A stretch of 64,000 bases of DNA from Zygosaccharomyces rouxii. Lineage: Eukaryota > Ascomycota > Saccharomycetes > Saccharomycetales > Saccharomycetaceae. This document shows, one piece after another, positions 17,877 through 27,768 of the stretch. The position numbers and the translations under genes are program-made. The first letter of the stretch is position 1. The number at the start of each line of letters is the position of its first letter. Location of the stretch: assembly GCF_000026365.1 (NCBI RefSeq), contig NC_012996.1, positions 682,001 through 746,000 of the forward strand. The letters run 5' to 3'. Under the pieces are notes generated by a model. It saw only the letters and a list, made by a program, of their open reading frames with translations, was not told where the DNA came from and ran no database searches.

Positions 17877-19213
17877 TTAGTTCATGGACTTAACCAATTT
17901 GTTGATGAACTGTTCACGGTTACCCAAAGCACCACCTTGGATGAAGTGCTTGAATTTTCTTGGGACACCCCAGCCACCGTTAGGGTTGGACAACTTGAAT
18001 GGCCACAAGAAGTTGTTAGCTTGCTTGAAGTGAGGACCGACAGTGTAGATTTCGTGGATCAAGTCATCGATGGACAAGATACCGTACTTACCCAAATGTT
18101 CTTCGACAATTTGGTTGTCAGACAAAGCAATTCTTTGCTTGTTGATCTTACCGAAACCTCTCTTGTAGACCAATTGTCTGATGGTAGAGTAGGATGGGTA
18201 ACCGTAAGCAATGTAAGGTTCAATCAACTTCAAAAGTTCGGTGGTGGCCTTGGTAACCTTAACGAAAACACCGTTGTTGATTTGGTTCAATCTCATCAAT
18301 TGCAAAACCTTTCTTTGCTTTGGAGCCATGTGGTTGATACCCTTGATTCTGACGACGAAGACCAATTTTGGTTGACCTTCAACGTAGAAAGTACCGTTGA
18401 CCTTGGCTTCACGCTTAGCATCAATGACAGCTCTTTCAGCAGCTTCGTACTCCTTTTGGTATTGAGTGTTTCTTTGCAAGATAACTTGTCTCTTTTCCTG
18501 GTTAGCCTATTATATCGTGTTAGTAAAAATGCACTTTTTTTCCTTCTCCGATGGAGTAGAGGTACAACACATTATAGATGCACACACTGGCAGGATCTCA
18601 GGCGAAAGATGGTGATAAAAGTTTCGACAGCATCGCCGTAGCTAGTCGATGGTGTAAGGACACAAGATTCTTCATCATATTAATGCCTGCCAGTTAGCTC
18701 TCTCGTGTACTCACGAGCGTGTGCTGTCTATATGTGAAAACCAGAATGAAATATTATTCAAGTTAACATACAGCCTTGTGAGCCTTTCTTTCGGCAGCAA
18801 TCTGCTCAGCAGACTTCTGTTGAGCAGCGGTTTTCTTCAGATGGGTTTCTGGAGCCAAGACCTTTCTATAAAACAATTGTTAGTGAACGTCCATATGAAA
18901 AACGTCAACATCATACAAAGTCACATCGAATTGAAACACCACTTTCATTCGACGGGAGGGAAACGCAGAGACAGACTGGAGGAAATGTGTAATTGATCTT
19001 CGGTCAAGAAAACACACAACCAACAAGTACTGTCTTTGTCTCACAAAGTGAGAAATCCCCTACTATGATTGACCCAACGTAAGAGTCATCATTAATGATT
19101 GCCAGCTTAAACAAGAGTCAAAGCATTGGCGTTTGTGGTTGCAGTTGTTTGCAACTCAATGTGATTTGGATGAGTTAGAAATACTACCACTGTATAACAT
19201 ACTCAGCGACCAT
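17877..19213 (-). CDS. RPL7: Large subunit ribosomal protein uL30 (Rpl7), two introns
   Basis: 244 residues, the same as S. cerevisiae Rpl7. Exons on the minus strand are 19203-19213 (11 nt, ATG GTC GCT GA), 18772-18865 (94 nt) and 17877-18506 (630 nt); these exon sizes equal those I recall for S. cerevisiae RPL7A. Introns are 18866-19202 (donor GTATGT, branch-like CACTAAC, acceptor TATAG) and 18507-18771 (donor GTATGT, branch TACTAAC, acceptor AATAG). The protein binds 25S rRNA in the 60S subunit; the conserved core includes [38 protein letters not shown] and [27 protein letters not shown]. Intron 2 carries a box C/D snoRNA. A perfect Rap1 site lies 180 bases upstream. Confidence 0.97.
18587..18693 (-). 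ncRNA. snR39: Intronic box C/D snoRNA, snR39/snR59 type
   Basis: It lies in RPL7 intron 2. A terminal stem pairs CTGGCAGG (18686-18693) with CCTGCCAG (18587-18594). Box C ATGATGA is at 18672-18678 and box D CTGA at 18598-18601. The guide next to box D is complementary to CGAAAGATGGTGA, found in the conserved 25S rRNA segment around A807. The fifth base upstream of box D pairs with the second A of GAAAG, which fits 2'-O-methylation of A807. In S. cerevisiae snR39 and snR59 sit in intron 2 of RPL7A and RPL7B with this same target, so this is the single pre-duplication counterpart. Confidence 0.92.
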
Positions 19214-19392
19214 TGTGAATATCGGTGTTTGGTGTGTTTGGATGATGAGATGATGGTTGGATGAAATTTGTCAAGATGACATTTATACTTGAAAAAAAAG
19301 AAGCCCATCGGCGACTTTTGATAATTTGCGTCGCTTCCTGAACGAATTTTTTTTTCCCGAAAACTTTCTAGAAAAATATTTTTAAAATCAAT

Positions 19393-19406
19393 AAATGTAT
19401 GGGTGT
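19393..19406 (-). promoter_or_regulatory. Rap1 site before RPL7
   Basis: On the minus strand this reads ACACCCATACATTT, a full match to the Rap1 consensus. It lies 180 bases upstream of the RPL7 start codon, where ribosomal protein genes usually carry it. Confidence 0.85.
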
Positions 19407-19587
19407 ACGTCACACAAAAGTTTTGGTCAATCAAGGAAGAACCAGTCAACCTAAATCAGACAGCTTAGAAGTAACAGTACTAGAAGGGTTCGACAAGCCA
19501 AGTTGTCAAGTAAACGCTACGGTCGTCCTACCATCCTTACATGACACTGTATACTATTTCAAGAATATTACAATATATTTTTACAAA

Positions 19588-19682
19588 AGGAAAAGATCAG
19601 CCCCGAAAGATGGTATAATTAGTAGACAGCATCGCATCGCTAGTCACTTTATGTCAGTTGACATTGTCATCACCCTTCTCCT
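19588..19682 (-). ncRNA. snR39b: Box C/D snoRNA snR39b, independently transcribed
   Basis: The terminal stem AGGAGAAGG (19674-19682) pairs with TCTTTTCCT (19588-19596) through G-U tolerant pairing. Box C is GTGATGA (19667-19673) and box D CTGA (19597-19600), giving 95 nt. The guide is complementary to CCCGAAAGATGGT of 25S rRNA, shifted two bases from the RPL7 intronic snoRNA, so the fifth base from box D meets the G of CGAAAG. That fits G805, the known snR39b target. It lies about 375 bases upstream of RPL7, as in S. cerevisiae between RPL7A and HNM1. Confidence 0.92.
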
Positions 19683-19986
19683 GCAAGACACGCTGTGATC
19701 TCACAACGTGATCCATAACATCTTATTCTTAAAATTTGTGGTTGCAAAGAAAGTTAAAGTCTTGAAGAAGTCCGCCTTTTTATAGTCCATTTTTTTTTTT
19801 TTTTTTTCTTCTTTCTAAGACGAAAAAATGTATGGATACCAAAAAGGAAATATGGCCTCGAAATTCGAACTTCGAAATTCGAAAATCTCATCGTCAAAAT
19901 AATGATAACAATAATAACAATAATAACTATATAGAAACAATAATTACATCTTTCGGAAGGATAAACTGCCCTAACGTAATTCAGTG
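19683..19986. other. Intergenic, snR39b promoter and YPL199C promoter
   Basis: 304 bases between divergent units. It holds an 18-20 base T tract near 19790-19807 and a 12-base direct repeat, TCGAAATTCGAA, at 19858-19869 and 19872-19883, which is itself nearly palindromic. The factor that might bind this is not known to me. Confidence 0.5.
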
Positions 19987-20745
19987 ATGAATCATTCGGT
20001 CGCCGTTGGAAGAGGGCCCATGCTAACGCATAGTCCCCAGGATTACAACCATGCTACAGATAGTGAATATCAGAGACTAAGAGATCTTGCGGAGCAGGCT
20101 TACGAACGTAAACATAAGCTTTCTCATGAATCTCAGGTTGCTTATAAGAGTGGACAAAAAGCTAAGGCGCACGAATTGAGTGAGAAATCAAAGCAGGAAG
20201 TTGCTAAAGCTGAAGATTACAATTTACAAGCTGCGGAATACGTATTTAGACAAAATAATGCAGATTCTGCTAGCGATGAAATTGATCTTCATGGATTATA
20301 CGTTAAGGAGGCACAGTGGATCTTGAAAAAAAGAATTTATGCAACGATTCAACAAGGTGATCCGCAAATTCGAGTCATTGTTGGTAAAGGCTTACATTCA
20401 CCTCACGGAATTGCTAAATTAAAACCTGCAGTAGAAGAGCTTTGTGATGAAGCTAGATTAAAGAATTATATTGATCCTCACAATGCTGGTGTTTTGATAA
20501 TTGAATTAAAAGGTTCACAGGTACCACAATCTTGGAATGCACCTGATCCTGGTTTATCTGTAAGCAAACCCCAACAAGCACATACTATGGGTTACCAACC
20601 TCCACAGGGACCACAATACCAACAGCAACAGCAACCACATATGGCTCCACCACAGCAGCAACAACAGCAACAACAGGGAGGCGATGGGAATTTGCTGGTT
20701 CAAATGCTCTCACTCCTATGTGTTTGTATTTCCAAGAGCTTATAG
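19987..20745 (+). CDS. DUF1771-Smr domain protein (YPL199C)
   Basis: 252 residues from the ATG at 19987. The order is a DUF1771 helical region (YQRLRDLAEQAYERKHKLSHESQVAYKSGQKAKAHELSEKSK, about residues 25-80), an Smr domain (EIDLHGLYVKEAQWILKKRI, then RVIVGKGLHSPHG, then NAGVLIIEL; about 97-175), and a Pro/Gln-rich tail ending LLCVCISKSL. Smr domains of this type bind or cut nucleic acid; the function of the yeast protein is unknown. The terminal Cys-x-Cys could be palmitoylated, which was predicted for S. cerevisiae YPL199C as I recall. Its stop is 17 bases from the stop of convergent MPS2. Confidence 0.9.
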   Translation: MNHSVAVGRGPMLTHSPQDYNHATDSEYQRLRDLAEQAYERKHKLSHESQVAYKSGQKAKAHELSEKSKQEVAKAEDYNLQAAEYVFRQNNADSASDEIDLHGLYVKEAQWILKKRIYATIQQGDPQIRVIVGKGLHSPHGIAKLKPAVEELCDEARLKNYIDPHNAGVLIIELKGSQVPQSWNAPDPGLSVSKPQQAHTMGYQPPQGPQYQQQQQPHMAPPQQQQQQQQGGDGNLLVQMLSLLCVCISKSL

Positions 20746-20762
20746 CGAATTTTCTCTTCTTC

Positions 20763-21794
20763 TTAAATACGTCTAATACCCATAATTCTTTCGTAAGCAT
20801 CGGATGATGGTTCAAAATTCACATAATCCACACCAGTATCTGACCAGTCACGGAAAAACCAACCAATTCGGCTTAGAAGACTGTTGTTTTCCCACCAGGA
20901 ATATTGAGAGAACGAATTAGAATCATCTTTGCCACCCGTAACCCATATCATCGAACCTATCAGTAAAATAATTGTTAAAAATACTAGTGTGGCTAATACT
21001 AATACCATCGGACCATCATTGTGTAATGGGTTATATCTTTTAGAATAATTCGTATAGAGAACGCCAGCACCCTCACCACGTTGTAATTGTTCCTTTAGAT
21101 TTGAAATAGCCAAAGTTTGTTCTTGTAACTTTCTCTTTAATTCACTAATGATAAATTCGTGTTTTGTCGATGCGTTCTGTTCCAAATTGAGTTGTTCAGA
21201 TTCTGATGAATTTCTTCTTGGTGACTCGCCATGATCTTTGTAAAAGCTGAATTGCCTTTGAACAAACTCGTACTTGTCCTTATAGTCACTCAATTTTCTA
21301 GTCAACTGGATTAATTCACGATCTTTTTCAGCTAATATCTCATCCTTAAATTTTAATTCGTCCTTCATAGATGCAACTCTCGTCTCCAAATTCTTAAGTA
21401 ATCGATTAACTTTACGAGGACTACTCCTTTGCTGTCTCGTTGGTGTTGTAGATACATCAGGTTCTTGTCCCTGTTCATCTAACACTGATCTCGATACGTT
21501 TGTACCTTCAATAGTATCTTTGAATGTTTTACCAACTAGGCCATGGAAAATTTCCTTAAATTCATCTCTATAAATCTTGAAAAATTCCTTTTCCCTAGCA
21601 AATGTATCGATAACACTTTTACCAGTATTTGATAAAAACGCTAAAGGTGTTTGTTGACCTCTGCTAAGTATTTCTTCAATACTCATAATAAGCGCCGGGA
21701 AGTCCTTGGCATAAATAAAATCCTGATTCTTTTTATCGACTTGATTCCATGCAAGGTCTAGCACAAGAGAAGAGCTAGATTTGTCGAAATCCAT
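20763..21794 (-). CDS. MPS2: Mps2, spindle pole body membrane protein
   Basis: 343 residues from the ATG at 21794; four further codons upstream open only with TTG. Mps2 anchors the spindle pole body in the nuclear envelope with Bbp1 and the SUN protein Mps3. An N-terminal globular region (LAWNQVDKKNQDFIYAKDFPALI) is followed by a coiled coil (about 130-235), one membrane helix (VLVLATLVFLTIILLIGSMIW) and a short lumenal end, SWWENNSLLSRIGWFFRDWSD with a terminal ERIMGI. The lumenal end matches S. cerevisiae Mps2 closely. The meiotic paralogue CSM4 (YPL200W) arose from the genome duplication, so this copy may serve both roles. Confidence 0.93.
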   Translation of the reverse strand: MDFDKSSSSLVLDLAWNQVDKKNQDFIYAKDFPALIMSIEEILSRGQQTPLAFLSNTGKSVIDTFAREKEFFKIYRDEFKEIFHGLVGKTFKDTIEGTNVSRSVLDEQGQEPDVSTTPTRQQRSSPRKVNRLLKNLETRVASMKDELKFKDEILAEKDRELIQLTRKLSDYKDKYEFVQRQFSFYKDHGESPRRNSSESEQLNLEQNASTKHEFIISELKRKLQEQTLAISNLKEQLQRGEGAGVLYTNYSKRYNPLHNDGPMVLVLATLVFLTIILLIGSMIWVTGGKDDSNSFSQYSWWENNSLLSRIGWFFRDWSDTGVDYVNFEPSSDAYERIMGIRRI

Positions 21795-22683
21795 CTTGAA
21801 GTACAATATTTGAGTTGGAGTTTGTTTTTTTTTGGTTTTTGTTTTGTTTTCCTTAACTACTTCTATTTGTTTTCTTGTGATGTGTTGAAGTGAAGTTCAT
21901 TTTTGTTGTTTACGCGGCAGCGCGGTTAAGAGTGGCAAGCGTACATCTGTATTAAATATTACGGGTATTGAAAGAGAGTTATAATACAAAGTAGTAGTAT
22001 GGTACATTGTTACTGTTCCGTATAGATACCCATTAAGTTTTACATCTGGTTCTAGTAACCCTATAGTCGACAGAGCAAGAAAAATCGGAAAATTCAAGAA
22101 AAAAAAAAGCAAGGACGGTAAAATACGTAACCTCGATGCGAGATCAGCCCATTATTCTAATCAGCCGATTTGGACAACCATTTTCAATAACTCACAAAGC
22201 TGGCGATTCAGAGGATTATAAGTGGATCCGTATGATCCTCGTTGTATCGTTTTGACTTGAAAAGATTTACAAAAAAGCGGTATCCGCGGCTGGGAGAAGA
22301 GGAACAATTACGTTACGCTACGCTGCAGTACAAAGCAGAAACGCAGAAGCAAAGAAGTAATTAAAGAAAAAAAAAGGATCAAATTATTCGATGCCCTCAA
22401 GTCGAGTAGCAGTCTAGTTCAGAGAAATAGACCCTCCTTATGGCGTCCACTGGGTGACAAAAAGCAAATTAAACTTGTCTTCTTTAACTAGTAAAAAATT
22501 GACAAAAAATTTTTTCTCGGCTTTTTCTCGCATCGTCATGTACGATATGTAGATAGTTCAGAAAATGTTGAAGTTGACAACAACAATCCACACTCATCGA
22601 ATAAATCCTTAAGAAGGGTAGTGGTACTTCTAACAGTAATAATAGTATTAGTACTATTAATCATAGTAGTATCAGATATAATA
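21795..22683. other. Divergent MPS2-HSF1 intergenic region
   Basis: 889 bases shared by two divergent promoters. I found no convincing heat shock element (alternating nGAAn units) and no RNA gene. A short minus-strand frame near 21897-22112 shows no family features. Confidence 0.5.
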
Positions 22684-24402
22684 ATGGACCGTGGTTCTAA
22701 TAAAGACAGTGACGTGTCACCGTTTAATGATGATGAAATTGAACAGATTTTACATCCCAACAACCTTTTCACCGACGATTTACGTCAATTGGATAAGGAT
22801 AGCAATTCTGGAGCCATTGAAGATATCATCAATCCATCATTAGATCAGAATGCAGCTAATAATAGTCATAATAACAATGAAGCAATTGAAAATGCAATAC
22901 AGCGGGTCTCACCGGTACGTATGAATAACCAATTGTTACCAACGAGAATGTTTAGACCACCGGTAACTGCAGCACAGGCATCAACGCCTAAACCTACAAC
23001 TCATAAGAAAAGACATTTATTTGTTAATAAAGTATGGAGTATGTTGAACGATGAGTCTAATGGAAATCTAATTAGGTGGGCAGAGGATGGTAAATCGTTT
23101 GTTGTCGTTAATCGAGAAGAATTTGTACACCAGGTTTTACCGAAATATTTCAAGCATTCGAATTTTGCATCCTTTGTGAGACAGCTTAACATGTATGGCT
23201 GGCACAAAGTACAAGACGTGAAGAGTGGATCGATTCAAAATAGTAGCGATGATAAATGGCAATTTGAAAATGAGTTTTTCATTAGAGGTAGAGAAGATCT
23301 TTTACAACACATTGTAAGGCAAAGACCAGCAAATCAAGCACGTCTAAGCGGTCCTACTGATCCTGGTAGTGGTACTGCAAATGGTAATGGTGAAATGCAT
23401 CTAAGTGAATACCATTTAGGCGACAATGTTAATTTTGCTGCACTTCTTAATGAATTAGAACAGATAAAATACAGTCAGTTGGCGATAAGCAAAGATTTGC
23501 TGAGAATCAACAAGGATAACGAGTTACTATGGAAGGAAAATATGCTTGCGCGTGAAAGACACCGAACTCAACAACAGGCTCTTGAGAAAATTCTAAGGTT
23601 TTTAGCGTCCTTGGTACCGCACATGGACCAAAAGATGATTGCAGAAAACATCTTCCAAGATGTTCACAATGGTAATGGTAATCAAACGGATATGCCGGGC
23701 TCGTCAGCCTCTGCGGCTGCCGCTGCTGGAGTTCCTTCAAGCGCGAATCTTGGAGTTCCATCACCTGGCATCAATGGACCATTTGCACCTTATGATAATG
23801 AATTCCAAGATTTCCCAAATTTCAACGACGGTATATTACCACTGGACAATCGATACTTGTTAAGGAACGGATCTCCAAACGATAGTAATAGCAATTATAA
23901 TAGCAATTTGAACCACTACGATTCAAATGACGTTAGTACTGGACGTATATCGGAAATTCCGTTTGATGAAGAAGAAGAACCCTCGAGAAGCGTAGGTAGC
24001 AATAGATCTTCATTCTTATCGCATTTACAATCAAATATGGAAGAACAAGATGCAAGAATACAACAGCTGGAGGATATGGTAACCTCACAAGCAAATCCGA
24101 ATTCAAGTCCAAATCAAAATCAAAACTCAAGTCTTCCACCTCAGGCGTCTACTACTAGCGGACTTACGCCATTACTACAGCCGGAGGATAATCTGATGTC
24201 ACTACAGGAAAATAGTCCAGGTGTCGTCGTACAAGATTTATCCTCGCATACTAATACTAATAACAACAGTACGAGTAGTAGCACTACGAGGCCCCAAGAC
24301 GCCGACCCCGCATACTCTTCGGCTGGAAAACGTGTGGCACATGATGATGATCATGAGGACTCACTGATCGAAGAGATTGACACTAAGAAACCCAGACATT
24401 AG
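22684..24402 (+). CDS. HSF1: Heat shock transcription factor Hsf1
   Basis: 572 residues from the ATG at 22684; the upstream frame opens only with GTG. Hsf1 is the essential trimeric activator of chaperone genes at nGAAn repeats. The winged-helix DNA-binding domain (about residues 105-215) is nearly identical to S. cerevisiae, including NKVWSMLNDESNGNLIRWAED, KYFKHSNFASFVRQLNMYGWHKVQDVKSG and KWQFENEFFIRGREDLL. The heptad-repeat trimerisation region follows (about 245-315). The C-terminal half is an Asn/Ser-rich activation region ending KKPRH. S. cerevisiae Hsf1 has 833 residues, so both activation arms are shorter here. Confidence 0.97.
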   Translation: MDRGSNKDSDVSPFNDDEIEQILHPNNLFTDDLRQLDKDSNSGAIEDIINPSLDQNAANNSHNNNEAIENAIQRVSPVRMNNQLLPTRMFRPPVTAAQASTPKPTTHKKRHLFVNKVWSMLNDESNGNLIRWAEDGKSFVVVNREEFVHQVLPKYFKHSNFASFVRQLNMYGWHKVQDVKSGSIQNSSDDKWQFENEFFIRGREDLLQHIVRQRPANQARLSGPTDPGSGTANGNGEMHLSEYHLGDNVNFAALLNELEQIKYSQLAISKDLLRINKDNELLWKENMLARERHRTQQQALEKILRFLASLVPHMDQKMIAENIFQDVHNGNGNQTDMPGSSASAAAAAGVPSSANLGVPSPGINGPFAPYDNEFQDFPNFNDGILPLDNRYLLRNGSPNDSNSNYNSNLNHYDSNDVSTGRISEIPFDEEEEPSRSVGSNRSSFLSHLQSNMEEQDARIQQLEDMVTSQANPNSSPNQNQNSSLPPQASTTSGLTPLLQPEDNLMSLQENSPGVVVQDLSSHTNTNNNSTSSSTTRPQDADPAYSSAGKRVAHDDDHEDSLIEEIDTKKPRH

Positions 24403-24807
24403 TTCGAACCTCCGTACATAACCGCATATGCTAACTCCGGTATGTCATGATCTACGCCTCTCTGCGGCTCTTTCTTCGGCGATCGGGCCTGCTGTCTCAC
24501 CGCCGTACTGAATCGAATCGTGTCGTATCGCTTCGTTTAGTCGCCCTTTTTTCCCTTCTTACCCTTCCCCGCATTTTATGTCCCTTTTGGGCAACGTTGG
24601 ATTTTCTCCGGTGCGGCTGACGCAATTGAAGGATCCACTCATGGGGAGACAGAATAGAATCGATGAGGAATAGCCAAGTGGCATAAGTAAGGGAGATGCA
24701 GAGAAAACACGGAAATCCTGTTCCATAAAAAGGATAAAGAAGCCAAGAAGAAGCAAGTGCATATCGTATCTTACAAGTGAACTTCTTCGTTTCGCTCTGC
24801 AAAGAAA
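24403..24807. other. Intergenic, HSF1 3' flank and YIG1 promoter
   Basis: 405 bases with no recognisable RNA gene or binding site cluster. The first part is relatively GC-rich, with imperfect TCG-containing repeats near 24510-24545. Confidence 0.5.
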
Positions 24808-25824
24808 ATGGGTATTCCAATGGATTTATACAGGCAATCCTGTAAAAGGAGGTATTTGGACTGTCCACAAATAGTCAAAGACAGACTATGGAATGATATG
24901 CGTCGCTCAACCAATACGGCTCACTCACTGTCCTCGTATCCATTGGGTTGGAAGATGTGTTTCAGAAGACGCATTCACGTGAACGCACCACAGTTTTTCT
25001 ATAGCTGCAATGAGTTATGTTGGATCGGAGTCAATGGGACACGGTTGACGATCTACCATGGTGAAAGCAGGGGAGACCTAGAACTACCAGATGCGCAGGT
25101 CAGATGCGTTGGTTGCCATCAATTAGATGACAGTACGATATACGTTTATGTGGGGACCAGTAGGGGTGTTTTCAGAGGTATTTTAAATGGAGATTCATTC
25201 ACCTGTCCAATCTGGAAAGTGATACCAATGGGTGGATGTTTAGCATTAGATGCTTCAGATGCTCCTTCTCACCTTGTTGCGCTTATGGAAAATGATGGTG
25301 TTGTAATTTCATGTTCTGAAGGTGTATTTAGATTAAAGGAACCTGTCATCAACAACGGAAACGAATCGTACCCAGCCGTAGATGTTTCAAGAAATCAACT
25401 GGCAATATCTACATGGCAAGAGAGATTTGATACCAATAAGAATTTCGACGCTACTCCTTTACTCTTCCCAGATGAAAGTGTGTTGCATGTCAAGTGTATG
25501 AATGACAGTGGCATTCTCCTGCATACAAATCAAAGGCTAGTTGTTATTCAGCCTAATCAATTACAGCCGATTACCACCAATGGATGTACATGTTTTCACT
25601 ATGACGGTCACCATATCTACACAGTCGAGCAGCACTTGTACGGCACATGTTTTACGATCTACGAAATGGACGGTATCGAGGATAAATGGTGTCAAGTTGG
25701 ATACTATGATATCAGAGCTACGTTTGGCATATCAAAAGTACTAGGTATGAACGTTTCTGGGAGTACAGTAGAACTGTTAAGTGAACGCAATCAGCTATAC
25801 AGGTTTGAAATCCAGTACACGTGA
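24808..25824 (+). CDS. YIG1: Yig1-like protein, glycerol 3-phosphatase interactor
   Basis: 338 residues. S. cerevisiae Yig1 (YPL201C) binds glycerol 3-phosphatase and affects anaerobic glycerol production. The identification rests on the shared start MGIPM, the C-terminal block YTVEQHLYGTCFTIYEMDG followed by YYDIRATFGISKVLGM, and position between HSF1 and AFT. The sequence reads as a series of short beta-strand-like segments, which could form a propeller-like fold; that is inference. It is much shorter than the S. cerevisiae protein (461), mainly by loss of the acidic N-terminal insert. The fast divergence lowers functional certainty. Two CACGTG boxes follow at and just after its stop codon. 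Confidence 0.82.
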   Translation: MGIPMDLYRQSCKRRYLDCPQIVKDRLWNDMRRSTNTAHSLSSYPLGWKMCFRRRIHVNAPQFFYSCNELCWIGVNGTRLTIYHGESRGDLELPDAQVRCVGCHQLDDSTIYVYVGTSRGVFRGILNGDSFTCPIWKVIPMGGCLALDASDAPSHLVALMENDGVVISCSEGVFRLKEPVINNGNESYPAVDVSRNQLAISTWQERFDTNKNFDATPLLFPDESVLHVKCMNDSGILLHTNQRLVVIQPNQLQPITTNGCTCFHYDGHHIYTVEQHLYGTCFTIYEMDGIEDKWCQVGYYDIRATFGISKVLGMNVSGSTVELLSERNQLYRFEIQYT

Positions 25825-26665
25825 TACGTAATTGCACGTGATGTTTCCTTTCTCGTTCTTTGACTCTCCCTCCCGCGGTACCACAAGTCCGTGTATATTG
25901 CACATCACTGCATAATCAAGCTTTCCCCAGTATTACAACTACTACCGTCATCACCGTTATTATCACTACAACTTCAACACCGGTGCCGCTCCAAGTTGCT
26001 TGTGACCTAGTGCAAACTGCACCCTGAAAAATTTCAGGTCCGATATACGGAGGAAGGAAAAAAAAATACAGCTAGGTGTACAGAACACAACGAGGCATTG
26101 GTAATCATGGGTAATTAAGCTCCATTCTCGAAACGTGCTTGGTGCTACTGACATAGACCAACTCACTGACTGGCTGATCTTGTAATAAATTTCTGGTCAT
26201 ATTGGGCAAGACCCGTTTTGTTCTACTTTGCTCTGTTATGCCATTGCGAGGAAGAGCACCCAAGTCCGATCATTTCTTTTAGTATTATTACTTTTTCAGA
26301 CAGACATTAAGCATTCTTTTCATTTCAACAGAAGAAGAGAAGAATAGGAACCAGGACCCAAGCAGAGAATCTCTTTCGTTTGTTAGTGATCTAGTCTAGT
26401 CTAGTCTAGTTCGTTGCAAGTAAGAAGTACAGGTTGAAACCAAAGCTCAACTTCTAATTGTGTGTGGTGTTCTTTTCCGGGGTTTCATTACTATCGTCAT
26501 CTCATCGTTCTAATACTACTAATACTACCTGTATATCTTTTACGATAAGTTTTGGTGAAGAGTGCGATGACCCAGTGTGGTTTACCATTACTACTACGAC
26601 AATCATTATTACTATTCTTGTAATACACTACACACCAATACAAGAACAATAAAGGCATAATACAG
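25825..26665. other. AFT upstream region
   Basis: 841 bases without a gene. It contains TGCACCC at 26018-26024, the core Aft1/Aft2 binding sequence, and CACGTG at 25818-25823 (overlapping the YIG1 end) and 25835-25840. A tandem TAGTC repeat (four units) lies near 26393-26409. The long leader suits a regulated transcription factor gene. Confidence 0.55.
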
Positions 26666-27736
26666 ATGGATAGTATTAGTACCAGCTCTGGTTTAGTCCC
26701 CGATTCAATGACGGAGTCGGCGGAAAGTCATAGTAGACAGACCAACGATGGAAGTTTAGCGATACAAGCCAATGAATTACCAAAGGCATTAGCAGAAGAT
26801 CAAAACAAATTTATTCATTTAGATCCGGTACCTGATTTTAGAGACAAGGCAGAAATTAAACCATGGTTACAGAAAATCTTTTACCCACAGGGGATAGAAA
26901 TTGTGATTGAAAGATCAGATAATATTAAAGTCATTTTCAAATGTAAAGCCGCGAAAAGAGGTAAAAATACGAAGCCCAGGCGAAATGAAGTCACAACTAC
27001 AAGTTCAATGAGTGCAAGCTCTTCAAGTGTTACTAGTCCAAATACAGGATTAAGTTCAGCAGCAGGTAAAAAGAAAAGATCAGTATCGAGATTCAATACA
27101 TGTCCATTTAGAATACGTGCAACTTTTTCATTAAAGAGAAGGAAATGGAACATAGTTGTTGTAAACAATTCACACTCTCACGAACTAAAATTCGATCCTG
27201 ATAGTGATGAATATCGTAAATTTAAGGAAAAACTTAGGGAGGACAACGATTGGGATGCTGTAAAGCAATTTGATGAACTAGAATATAAATCAAGATCTAA
27301 TTTACCGATTGAATCTTCATTGATACCGTGTGAATGTGGTCTTACCAGTGAAATTGAAAGTTTTAGTATCGTTTTACCAAGTACAAAGCCAGCTCAAAAT
27401 AATAATAGTACTGATAGCCCTAGTACTAATATTACTAATAGAAATAGCGTTTCGAGCATTGGCAGTGGAATTGGGAGTAATAGTAGCGGAATGGCACCTG
27501 TAATTAGTAAACCAAGAAGTAAAAAGTGGCAGCAGCAGCAACAACAAAGGCATAGAGAAAAGTTGATGAGAAATCCTTCCACTGAGCATCTTTTCACACA
27601 ATCACAATTACAATTACAATTACAGCAGTTACAACAGGGTTGTCCAGTTGAATTTTTGGACCCTTCAATATTTACGGATTCATTTGCATCTTCGCCAGCA
27701 TCTTCAACGATGGCAACTCAACCGCCACAACAACAA

Positions 27737-27768
<32 letters not shown>

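Noticed and set aside
17937..18641. A 234-codon frame on the + strand opposite RPL7.
   Set aside because: It is the antisense shadow of the RPL7 third exon, and it enters the intron and its snoRNA.
19086..19092. ATGATGA C-box-like motif in RPL7 intron 1, suggesting a second intronic snoRNA.
   Set aside because: No CTGA D box and no terminal stem lie within range.
19399..19698. A 99-codon + strand frame upstream of RPL7.
   Set aside because: It covers the snR39b gene and the Rap1 site; the sequence is explained by these.
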